DNA from: Beroe ovata
Lineage: Eukaryota > Ctenophora > Nuda > Beroida > Beroidae
Assembly (NCBI GenBank): GCA_946803715.1
Contig: CAMPET010000082.1
Span: forward strand, 237,516 to 249,663
Direction: 5' to 3'
Length of the DNA stretch: 12,148 nt
Shown piece after piece: positions 1 through 7,830 of this stretch. A program made the position numbers and the translations under genes. Each line of letters begins with the position of its first letter. Position 1 is the first letter of the stretch. The notes under the pieces are model-generated. The model searched no databases and was not told the origin of the DNA. It was given only the letters and a program-made list of their open reading frames with translations.

Positions 1-31
1 CCCCCCCCCCCCCCCCCCCCCCACCCCCCCC
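1..31. repeat. poly-C tract at the window edge
   Basis: Thirty of the first 31 bases are C, interrupted by one A at 23, then a CT-rich stretch runs to about 50. It lies in or beyond intron 5 of the SLC38A9-like gene. Homopolymers like this often mark a contig end or a sequencing trouble spot. Confidence 0.9.
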
Positions 32-70
32 TTTTCTTTTTCTCTCTTATTACTGGTCTCGGTTTTTTGC

Positions 71-102
71 GGTGTGTGTTGTTGTGTGGTGTGTGCGTGG
101 GT

Positions 103-137
<35 letters not shown>
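71..137. repeat. (GT)n microsatellite
   Basis: An imperfect GT/GTT stretch turns into a clean GT run between about 103 and 137. It is a simple repeat in the presumed intron 5 of the SLC38A9-like gene. The stretch 1-446 holds this repeat and the poly-C but no exon that I could fit to the transporter. Confidence 0.9.
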
Positions 138-138
<1 letters not shown>

Positions 139-446
139 GAGTACGTGTTGTTGGAATCGATTCAATGAAAGCTACAACGCGGCAGTGCGGCACGAAAAGA
201 TGCGCGTGATGCGCGAATAGCCTGATAATTTTAATCTCGCGTCAGAAGACCCTTTGTCAGAGTTGATGTTTTTCGTGATATGTGGCGAAAACGTGACATG
301 GGATGTGAGGCTTGATTTGACTCGGAAGTGCCTGTTAGTTGCTAGATATGATGTCTTTGTGTTTCCAGGTCACGTTTGGGGACACATCTGCCACACCCAA
401 ACAATGATAATATTGTTCAGTACTTCCAAATTTGGTACGGACTTAC

Positions 447-2011
447 CTGCCGGTTTGGGCATGTAATGTTCTATGACATCTACAAATTCTAGTGGCGTCT
501 TCCTGAATATCTCTAGCATCTGAACCTCCATGGTGACTGATACTGTTAACACAGCCGTGTAGCAAGTGACAGCTCCCACGGCAAGGAGGACTAGGGGACC
601 TGCAGGGGGTTAACACGGTTATAGAGTGATGATTACAACTTTTTCTCAGAAATGAAGTCATTGAGTGATGCAGTAAACTATATCAATATCATAGCAGTTG
701 TCAATCATTCACAACACACTACCTAAGATGATGCCCGATTGGAGAATGGCAGCGGGCATACACAGGAGAGATGTACCAAGCATTGTGTTCCACAGGGAAA
801 ATCTGCAGCGGGGGGAGACACATAGTGAGACATAGCATATAGTGAGTCACTTAGTGAGACACTTAGTGAGACACATAGTGCGACACTTAGCGAGACACGT
901 AGTGAGACAGTGAGGCACGATTCGGACACAACATCGCAAGAAGTATGCAAAGCAAGAAGTCATATTTAGCATGGAATATTGATGCTGCGAAAGCCCACGA
1001 AATTCTCAGTGGAACCTATGCATAATAACCAAATCTAAGAAATATCCAATGTCGCAAATACCCAACAGAATTGTTGGGTATCCGCGACATTGGGTATTCT
1101 AGAATTTGGGTATTCCGTTCTGTTACCCTTAGTAGGATACTCACATGGTGACCATGGAACTCTGACTCTGACCCCGTTCCACAGGGACAACAGTGAAGAA
1201 TTCGGGGGGTATGATGTGATCTGGAACAAGCTGAAATTACACAACGTTTAGATAAGGTAGATCACACCAACCTACGACATATCAGGGAACAAGTAAAACG
1301 ATTGACATGAGGCTCTTGGGAGCCTCACCACTCCCTTTTGGAGTTTATTTGCGCATGGTTCACAGTATAATATGATATATTAGCATTCAACAGAATGGTC
1401 TGTACGGATCGCCACGGTTTCGATTGCTTGTTTAACATGCTGTCATTTTTTCCAGTCACGTCACAGCGGTTGACCAATGGAAAAATGGGTACGACCAATG
1501 AAAATTGATACTAAAAACATTTGTGACCGTTCTATAACATCTATAACATGGCAGCTAATTAACATGGTAAAACATACCATCTGCATGGGTGGTGCTAGTC
1601 TCTGGTAGTATCTATATCTCTGTAGTCGAGACAGCTTCTCTGGGTCAATACCATGCTGTACTGAGTAGTTGAATGGGCGCCTCCACATCGGCTCTTCATC
1701 GTATCTGAGAACACGTTCGAGGATATGGGGAAGGGGAGAGTGGGGAGAGTGGGAGAGTGGAGAGTGTATGGAAGTAGAGTGGGGGAGGGGAGNGGAGAGT
1801 GGAGGAGGGGAGAGTGGGAAATTGGGAAATGAAGGAGATAACATGGATTGAATATACGCCCAGATCAAGAAGAAAGTAAGAAGGTCACAGGAGAAGTGAA
1901 TTATGAAGGAGCAATTAATACTCACGGTCTAGGTACTTTAGTACTGGTACTGAAGGAGGTTATGAGGGGGGCAGACTCTGAATCCGCATCATTCACGATA
2001 ATCTCTACCAT
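447..2011 (-). CDS. SLC38A9: SLC38A9-like lysosomal amino-acid transporter / arginine sensor, 5' part (exons 1-5)
   Basis: Exons are 2011-1926, 1704-1578, 1230-1145, 802-723 and 599-447. Every junction has AG/GT ends and the phases match (2, 0, 2, 1, 1). Together they give 177 residues plus one base before the gene leaves the window. Residues 1-100 form a soluble N-terminus with RRPFNY (37-42), RYRYYQRL (58-65) and VPDHIIPPEF (73-82). These correspond to the N-terminal region through which animal SLC38A9 binds Rag-Ragulator on the lysosome. TM1 lies at about 100-120 and contains IFSLWNTMLGTS. Asn105 and Thr110 occupy the places of human Asn128 and Thr133, which the literature links to arginine sensing. 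TM2 is at about 122-149, followed by a loop. The family (Aa_trans, 11 TM) has many more membrane segments, and I found no TM3 exon between 1 and 446. The ATG at 2011 has G at -3 and +4. The N-terminus is somewhat shorter than the human one. I am sure of the family and fairly sure of the A9 subtype. Confidence 0.88.
816..916. repeat. 12-bp minisatellite in SLC38A9 intron 3
   Basis: About eight imperfect copies of a unit close to AGTGAGACACTT lie head to tail, just upstream of the exon 4 acceptor in the transcribed (minus) direction. They give a low-complexity VSLSVSLS frame on the minus strand that should not be read as protein. Confidence 0.8.
1041..1098. repeat. 27-bp inverted repeat (hairpin) in SLC38A9 intron 3
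   Basis: The left arm 1041-1067 and right arm 1072-1098 are complementary at 24 of 27 positions around a 4-base loop (GAAT). On the minus (transcribed) strand two of the three mismatches become G-U pairs, so the intron RNA could form an almost unbroken stem. The loop is very short for a microRNA precursor. A foldback element is the plainer reading. Confidence 0.75.
1308..1327. repeat. 8-bp perfect hairpin in SLC38A9 intron 2
   Basis: TGAGGCTC and GAGCCTCA surround TTGG. It is a short, stable stem-loop in the intron with no evident role. Confidence 0.55.
1730..1820. repeat. purine-rich GGGAGAGT-type repeat in SLC38A9 intron 1
   Basis: Irregular repeats of GGGGAGAGT on the plus strand are a pyrimidine run on the coding strand, ending about 25 nt before the exon 2 acceptor (AG at 1706-1705). 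It may serve as, or interfere with, the polypyrimidine tract. The ambiguous base at 1793 shows that the repeat was hard to sequence. Confidence 0.75.
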
Positions 2012-2595
2012 TGCTCAGCGAGTGGTTATCACTGGTTGATTTGATAGCATTTACCTACTATATTGTCGAGATTCAAATTATAATATTCGTGAGAACTGTG
2101 ATATCTAAAATTGAAGGAAAGGATCGCAAAGACTCAAAACCCAATGACAAATACAAATCTGCTATAAAAGGAGAAGAAGTATGACACAATACGCATGAGA
2201 TAGGCGTCATATTACCAGTCTCATAGGATCACGAGTTTGTTATACCAATATAATATACCCACCCCCTATAATAATACACCACATTATATTGTATAACCTC
2301 CTATATACATTGCATAATGCATATGCTAAAATAACATGAAGTGATAAGATAAAACAGCGGGCTGTGTTTACGATGATAAACAGTGACCAACCATCTAGGT
2401 TATAATGAGCAATGTTGGTATAAGCTGAGCACTGTTCAACCACCAACATTGCTTAGTTTCATTACACAGTGTGTTTATTTGTTTATGGACCTTGTTAAGA
2501 GACAAGCTGATACAACATGGGGCAAGCTTATACAATGCTGAAACAAGCATGGACTGAAGCAGTTGAAATGATCAGGCAATATTATATGACATACC

Positions 2596-2692
2596 ACCTC
2601 ATTAACTGTAGACTATCAACCTCATCAATATACCTCATTAACTGTAGACTATCAATCTCATTAATTCTATACCTCATTGACTGTAGATTATC
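2596..2692. repeat. tandem repeat, unit of 36-39 bp, about 2.5 copies
   Basis: The core ACCTCATTAACTGTAGACTA starts at 2596 and 2632, and with two changes at 2671. The units differ in their AT-rich spacers. Confidence 0.85.
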
Positions 2693-2947
2693 TTAATTAG
2701 CTTATCACACGCCTAGGAATAATGAACATCAACGCGCCCATGTAAACGAAATGTACCGACAAATTAATAAATTCCTTTAATGAGGCTTGTTTAGTCATCA
2801 ATAAGATTTCATTGGCTTCCTATGTGAAAACGCAGTCATTATGCTTCTGACAAAATAGCATTGTTATTAGACAGCATGTTCAAAGTAAACAGTTAACCCT
2901 TCATCAGGGTTTATTACCTATTGAAATCAGACTCTTTATAGCATTAT

Positions 2948-3010
2948 AAACCCTAACCCCAACTGAGCCCTAAGTTATCCTAACCCCAATCCTAGAACCT
3001 AAACCTAACC
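2948..3010. repeat. degenerate CCCTAA-like interstitial telomeric sequence
   Basis: CCCTAA and variants (CCTAACCCC, CCTAAACC) recur on the plus strand over about 60 bp. They resemble the animal telomere repeat but are too degenerate to be a working telomere. It could be an old break-repair insertion or chance. Confidence 0.4.
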
Positions 3011-3386
3011 CGTTCACTGATGAATGACATTGGATGTGACCCCGTGAACGCAGTGTACGTGCTAAAGTGGAAACGCGCAGAGCGCACAGTTTTCCCTGTG
3101 CATGAATATTGAGGCCGTATTATACAGCACAAATCCTGCTGCAAACAGCATTATTCACAGCACGGTATTTGCCTATGTTTTCTGAATATTGTCTCGCTTT
3201 CATGATCCGGTCAAAACATGATGCCAATAGCGTGATGTGGCGTAGGATTTGATCGCCAAATATAGATCAATCTGGTATCTAGTCGTGTTGAGCATTAGAA
3301 TAAGAAACGTGAATGAGAAATAATTTGAAGTGTAGAAATTATTTTCCGATTCACATCATTCCGTAACCTATAACACAGATTTGAAA

Positions 3387-4233
3387 ATGGTGAAGTCATG
3401 GGAAAAATTGTCGAAACATATCAATGCAGTTGACATGGAAATTCAAGAAATGGTAATTCAACTCTTCATACACACGACTGACGATTACATTTTCCGTTTA
3501 TCGGGTTTACGAATGACGAAATGGCCCACAATGAATTTGTCCCATTTGTTTCGACAATAGTTCATATAGCTACCGATTGTTACTATATCGTATTGTTACT
3601 ATTATATTTACAAACTACTATACAGGACACAGGTATCTGCTGTTTCCGCATCACCTAAGACCTAAGCGTAGTTATATGTGCGGTCTATCCTGTAACCAAA
3701 CGCAATTCATGTTTCATTACTCTAGTACCGGTGTTGAATGACGTCATTGATGCAGGGTTCGTTCAGGTACAGGAGAGTAAGGAATTACTGGCCGAAGCTA
3801 AAGAGATCGTCCCACACGGTAATTGACATGAGTTGGTTATATTGTTGGAATTCAACAATGGTTTTCACAGACGGCTCATGGATCATGATGATATAACAAT
3901 TTCCAGGTATACTGGATAACATGAAGACAGCAAGCCAGACAGCGGCTGGTGGCATAGTTCACGCTGGACAAGCGGCTACAGACGGCATTGTATCTGTGGG
4001 TAAAGCGGCCACAGACGGGATTGTATCAGTTGGAAAAGCAGCCACAGGTGGCATTACTCATATAGGTCGGTGAACAAGCTGTAATCATTCGAAACCAAAT
4101 CTGATGTTATGCACTCTGTGCTTGCCAGCTCAGAGATGCTCACATAGTCAGCCCTTGTGTCCTTGTTTGTATAATACTGTTTGCAGGCGATGGCATTGTA
4201 CATGCAGGAAAAGTGATTACTAAACGGGAATAG
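3387..4233 (+). CDS. small protein with 11-residue amphipathic repeats (four exons, about 107 aa), family unknown
   Basis: Exons are 3387-3452, 3767-3818, 3907-4065 and 4187-4233 (stop TAG). The phases are 0, 1, 1 and all junctions are AG/GT. The first ATG after an in-frame TAG has an AAAATGG context. Residues 1-40 are charged and probably helical (for example ESKELLAEAKEIV). From 54 the protein is repeats: 54-64, 65-75 and 76-86 are 11-mers such as DGIVSVGKAAT, 87-93 is a 7-residue unit, and 94-104 is a last 11-mer before KRE. There is no signal peptide or membrane span. Periodic 11-mers with small and beta-branched residues on one side are typical of lipid-surface helices (synucleins, perilipins) and of LEA proteins. 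The (D/E)G(I/V)xxVG core resembles synuclein repeats. Common descent is not shown, as short repeats converge easily. Lipid or droplet binding is inference. Exon 1 to 2 joining is the least certain step. Confidence 0.62.
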
Positions 4234-4288
4234 AGAGGCATAGATAGTAGATACTCAAGGAAGTCTGATGGAACACACCAGTGTTATG

Positions 4289-4294
4289 AATAAA
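4289..4294 (+). terminator. AATAAA polyadenylation signal of the 11-mer repeat gene
   Basis: A canonical AATAAA lies 55 nt after the TAG stop at 4231-4233, as expected for a short 3' UTR. It supports the gene ending here. The space 4234-4507 is the tail-to-tail gap to TMEM129. I saw no clear AATAAA for TMEM129 on the minus strand in that gap. Confidence 0.6.
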
Positions 4295-4507
4295 TGAGAT
4301 TCATTTCGAAATTGATTACTTACAGTGCCTATGATAAAGTATAAAAGTTTTTCACTGAAAATTCATTAAAACCCAAGCATAAATACCTACACTATAGTAT
4401 CATTTCTGGAACCCAATAGATATTAATTTTTTCCATCAAAAATTCAGCCTAGTATTATCTAAAATCAGCTCATCATGCAATTTGGCCGGGCACTGGGCCT
4501 CGAGTTA

Positions 4508-6921
4508 TTAAGCTATCATCTGAATGTCCCTCATGCAGAACCGACTTCTGCAAGTAGGACAAGGAGCTTTCCCGGCCAGCCAACGCTCAGGGGCATTCTG
4601 ATCCTGTCTATTAGCGAACCACTTAGCCATGCACCGTACACACCACATCGGTCTACAGAGACAGTGTTTGCAGTCCCCTCTCTCATCACACAACTTGGAC
4701 AGCTTGACATCTGATGGGGTGTGAAGACAGCCGATACACTCCTCCCTGTCCCGGTCACTCACATACACGCCATTCTGAGCCACTTCCTCCAGGAATGCCT
4801 CTTCAAACCGTTCTGTTAAAGTTTGCTGGATCACCACATTACGGACATTGAGAACAGGGGCAGATACCTTGTTCAGGAGGTCGTTGTAGTCAGTTGAAAT
4901 GAGGCGTATCTTGAAGTCGGAGCAGGCAGTGTTGATGGATGACACGTTGATGTTGATGTACTGGGTCATGAGGTGTGTCTCAGGATCTGTGTATTCCTGA
5001 GAGTTGTGAAAAGACAAGTGCACATCCGGCTGGTACGCAGCACTGACTTGATACAGTCCACATCTGACTATCCAGTTGTCTGTGACCACTACCTTGCCCC
5101 AAGTCCTACCGTGCATAAACTTGTCCACTCTACGAAATTCAGTGGAGAGGGCATTGGCCACAGTTACCCATTCTCGGGGACTATTAGAGTGCCCAGCCAG
5201 TAGTCTGGAAAATGGGTGCTGCTTCCATGAGCCATTCCAATACCAGTATAGGGAGAGAAGAGATGATGAGATGAGGGGAAGGAAAGAGATGACGAGATAT
5301 GTGAGGCTGAAAGGCATGACTTCGAAGATGGCAGAGGACAAAATATAGTAGATTGGAATGAAACTGCTGTGTACAATGAGCCGAACTGAAGGAAGATAAA
5401 TTCATGAATTCACATAAACATCACATAAGTATTGCCATTGATTTCATACTTTTTTATAACCGTACCTACTTTACCTGTTGTCAGACGAATATGATAGGAA
5501 ACAAAGTGTATACTCTCATCTCCTAGCAAGCTGTAGGATAAAGCAGTGTGTGCTGGAGTGTAGTTAAGATCCTAATGCATTGAATTGGAAATAAGTTCTT
5601 ATAATGAATTGGAAATAAGTTCTTATAATGATACACACCTCCCAAAGAGTGTTTCAATAGTGAGACCAAGTCCATGAAACTCGGGTGGTGGGAAAATCTG
5701 AAGACAGTTCGTTATAATGGAAACAGATATTCAGATATTGTCTTATTCTTAACACCACATTTTATGAAGAACCATAGTCAGGACCATATGATTGCTTGCT
5801 TATAAGCAGCTATTGTCATGCTTAGGGGCCGTTCACATATTACGTAATCAGCCGAGGGGGGACGGGGTTTCCAAATGATTACGCTTGATTGCGGAGGAGG
5901 GAGGGGGGTTTTGACCTTGAATACGTAATCAAGACATTTTTAGAATTCTTGGCCCTCGACGCCTGTCAGACTGCAAGTTCAAAGTTTGACATGCATCATT
6001 TTCTCTTATTAGGTTTACAGTAGGTATGTGTGTATACCTCTGGCGGGTCACGTGGTATGTCATGAGTGTAATTATCAGATCACGTGACACTTCAGCAGTG
6101 TGAGCACTCACTGTCCTCCCCTTTACTTGAGTATACTCACTGTATATCACTAGCACTCACTGTGCTTCCTTCTACTGAATGTATACTAACTGTATATCGC
6201 TAGCACTCACTGTGCCCCCTTCTACTGAGCGTATACTCACTGTATACCGCTAGCACTCACTGTACTCCCTTCTACTGAGCATATACTCACTGTATACAAC
6301 TTAGTATAGTTACAACTGTGTTCCCTTCAAAGATAAACTTTATGGGTATCCTCTCTACTGAGCGTATAAACTCAGCACTCCACTCAAAATGGTAATTAGG
6401 CTCCACCGAATACATACAGTGAATAACAGTTGGCATACTAGGTACGCAATCAAAGCAGAAAGCAGCCTGTAGGGCGAGTGTAAACAAGTCAGTGAACATC
6501 CTACAGGCATGTCTGTCGAGTCCTGAATCTAAATGTTCAAGGTTGCCCCTCGAGCTAGGGATCGGAACACTAACAGACACTATACAGCAGAGCAAGTTAT
6601 TTTGCCCCGACCCCCATTAAGCTTTTAATCCACCGGAGAAGGCTCTATACAAATATCATATCCCTTTGTCCCTTTCCGTCAGAAGGGGGGGTTGGGCCCG
6701 TGATTACGTAATATTTACCTTCTGAGAGAGGGGTTTGTGCTTTGATTATGGAGGGGGGAGGGGGTAAAAAATGACGAACTTTTGATTACGTAATATGTGA
6801 ACGGTCCCTTAAGCCTAGATGGATATCTAAATTTGAGTAAGAATTCTGACATTATACTGACCAGCCCCAATGCAACCAGGAAGTAAAGCATAGATATCAA
6901 GGAAAATTGGGACATTGTCAT
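4508..6921 (-). CDS. TMEM129: TMEM129-like E3 ubiquitin-protein ligase (complete, four exons, 350 aa)
   Basis: Exons are 6921-6862, 5697-5639, 5530-5475 and 5385-4508 (stop TAA). Donors are GTCAGT, GTGTGT and GTAAAG, acceptors are TTCAG, TACAG and TTCAG, and the phases 0, 2, 1 agree. The product, 350 residues (human 362), has three membrane segments at about 6-24, 61-80 and 83-108, then a cytosolic region. Family signatures are PPPEFHGLGLT after TM1, STEFRRVDKF, VIQQTL, and a C-terminal cysteine-rich RING. Cys275/278 (CIGC), 291, 297, 300, 302, 307, 310, 334, 337 and 342 are present, with CRPMWCVRCMAKWF and CPTCRSRFC. In animals this ER ligase ubiquitinates substrates for ER-associated degradation, and it is known for its use by cytomegalovirus US11. 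All zinc-binding cysteines appear intact, so it is probably functional. A second ATG at 6915 has the better -3 base (A). Intron 1 holds a transposon. Confidence 0.93.
5581..5628. repeat. perfect 24-bp tandem duplication in TMEM129 intron 2
   Basis: TGAATTGGAAATAAGTTCTT plus ATAA occurs twice without a mismatch, starting about 10 nt inside the donor of the 108-nt intron. A perfect copy implies a recent duplication or an assembly artefact. Confidence 0.9.
5825..6808. mobile_element. 984-bp non-autonomous DNA transposon with 26-bp inverted ends, TTA target duplication
   Basis: The ends 5825-5850 and 6783-6808 are inverted copies with one mismatch in 26 (GGG, then G or A, then CCGTTCACATATTACG). 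TTA flanks both sides (5822-5824, 6809-6811). Inside each end are G-rich blocks and further copies of the GATTACGTAAT motif (near 5922 and 6701), typical of subterminal binding sites. I found no transposase: the frames inside are short and the middle holds a minisatellite. A 3-bp TTA duplication is the habit of PIF/Harbinger elements, but the superfamily is not proven. It fills most of intron 1 of TMEM129. Confidence 0.82.
6102..6298. repeat. 50-bp minisatellite inside the transposon, about four copies
   Basis: TAGCACTCACTGT recurs at 6151, 6201 and 6251, exactly 50 bp apart, with a diverged copy at 6102 and fragments near 6350. The unit also includes TCTACTGAGCGTATACTCAC. Copy number may vary between insertions of the element. 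Confidence 0.88.
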
Positions 6922-7299
6922 CCCAGAGCTTGTCAATCCGACAGGCTGGTGAAACATTTGATTCAAGTAGAAATACTCCTGATTCTCTAATTGTGGAAAC
7001 AACTTGATCAGGGAAGATGAAGATATAAATTCAAATTCATATTACAAACATATAACTCAATCAAGATCATTGATCAGTAACCTTGACCTGGTGAACCCAT
7101 TCTCAAAAGCTGAAAGTGGCAAGCAACCTTGGGGCTTACTTGAGTGCCAGTTAATAAGCAATTTAGGGCTAAAAAGGGTCTCAATAAAGGGTGAACAGGT
7201 CATTGATTTTTTTCATATTGCACCTAAAAGCATTGATAACATATTGAAAAGAAACATTCACAGCCATTTGAAAAAAAGCCAATGAATCAAAAAAATTAC
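6922..7299. other. 5' flank of TMEM129; no gene seen
   Basis: This is the upstream side of TMEM129 and should contain its promoter, but no motif stands out. A plus-strand reading frame at 7004-7285 starts at TTG, has no family features and is probably chance. Confidence 0.4.
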
Positions 7300-7330
7300 A
7301 ATCAAACAAAAGAATATTTTTTGTTTGATT
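7300..7330. repeat. 12-bp perfect AT-rich hairpin
   Basis: AATCAAACAAAA (7300-7311) and TTTTGTTTGATT (7319-7330) flank a 7-base loop. It lies at the step from AT-rich to CG-rich sequence and could be the edge of an inserted element. Confidence 0.7.
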
Positions 7331-7437
7331 CGCATGTCCCACAAGCATTGGCGTGTGTCGATTGATGATATGATAGATAAGACCCTGTCGAGAATTTCCG
7401 ATTTCGTTTTGTGCGCGCGGCGCAAACTTATATCTCG

Positions 7438-7581
7438 GTTTGCAATTGCATTTGTCAGATGTTACCTGACCTGTTTCTCGCGCGAGCGCGCCTTCATCGA
7501 AGGCCTTCGATAAAGGCGCGCGCGCCGCGCGCGATAAACTGAGGTCAGATAAAATCTGACAACAATTGCATCAACGCAAAC
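7438..7581. repeat. CG-rich imperfect palindrome (foldback) of about 144 bp
   Basis: Two arms meet at the perfect centre CGAAGGCCTTCG (7498-7509). The outer arms share GTTTGC, GCAATTG/CAATTGC, GTCAGAT and CTGACCT in mirrored order, with a few indels. The inner arms are runs of alternating CG, unlike the AT-rich surroundings. It could be a foldback element or a cruciform or Z-DNA prone site. It encodes nothing that I recognise. Confidence 0.7.
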
Positions 7582-7721
7582 GGTGTTCTCGCGCTGCGTG
7601 ACCCAAATACTCCGCGCGCGCTGCGCGTCTCCGTCTTTTTACGCGCGACTTTTCAGTGCAGTTCACTGCGATCCGAGTAGAACACTAACAGGGGCTCGCG
7701 CGCAACGTGTGCACAATCAAC

Positions 7722-7820
7722 TTGTAGGATTTTACCCTACCGTCGGTGCGCGCGATTTTCAATCCGCCCCGCCTTGCCAGGGATAAAATCCCGCCAGCAA
7801 GGGTAGGTGAAATCCTACAA
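7722..7820. repeat. nested inverted repeat
   Basis: Outer arms 7722-7741 and 7801-7820 (TTGTAGGATTT...ACC) are complementary apart from a shift of one base and a mismatch. An inner hairpin pairs CCTTGC (7772-7777) with GCAAGG (7797-7802) around GGGATAAAATCCC. The two stems share the last two bases and would compete there. Related GGATTTTACC and GGGATAAAATCCC strings suggest that it grew from a smaller palindromic unit. Confidence 0.65.
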
Positions 7821-7830
7821 ACAATCAACG

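Larger units (their letters stand above)
2012..3386. other. divergent intergenic region between SLC38A9-like and the 11-mer repeat gene
   Basis: I see no coding exon here. It must hold the 5' ends and promoters of both neighbouring genes, which point away from each other, but I found no TATA box or initiator I would stand behind. It contains a tandem repeat (2596-2692) and a degenerate telomere-like stretch (2948-3010), described separately, and is otherwise AT-rich single-copy-looking sequence. Confidence 0.5.

Noticed and set aside
380-446. Possible sixth SLC38A9 exon starting after GTGTGGCAG (near 375) with a short frame ending in TAA
   Set aside because: The phase would fit, but the frame encodes a short polar sequence (VTWKHKDI) where the family has a third membrane helix, so it is more likely intron.
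254-466. Plus-strand frame of 70 codons
   Set aside because: It lies antisense to exon 5 of the SLC38A9-like gene and its intron, opens with a non-ATG codon and shows no domain.
443-661. Minus-strand frame of 72 codons overlapping exon 5
   Set aside because: It is the wrong frame of the exon. The frame giving a TM2 helix matches the phases of exons 4 and 5.
1461-1925. Single 154-codon minus-strand gene
   Set aside because: The frame is open only because a pyrimidine repeat lacks stops. Just 1704-1578 is protein-like and it has splice sites at both ends.
4475-4714. Plus-strand frames across the last TMEM129 exon (also 4973-5203 and 5076-5348)
   Set aside because: They are antisense shadows of a clear, conserved coding exon.
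6287-6595. Minus-strand 102-codon frame inside the transposon as a transposase remnant
   Set aside because: No catalytic or DNA-binding pattern is visible, and it begins within the minisatellite flank.
7004-7285. Plus-strand 93-codon frame
   Set aside because: It opens with TTG, has no splice or family support and lies in the 5' flank of TMEM129.
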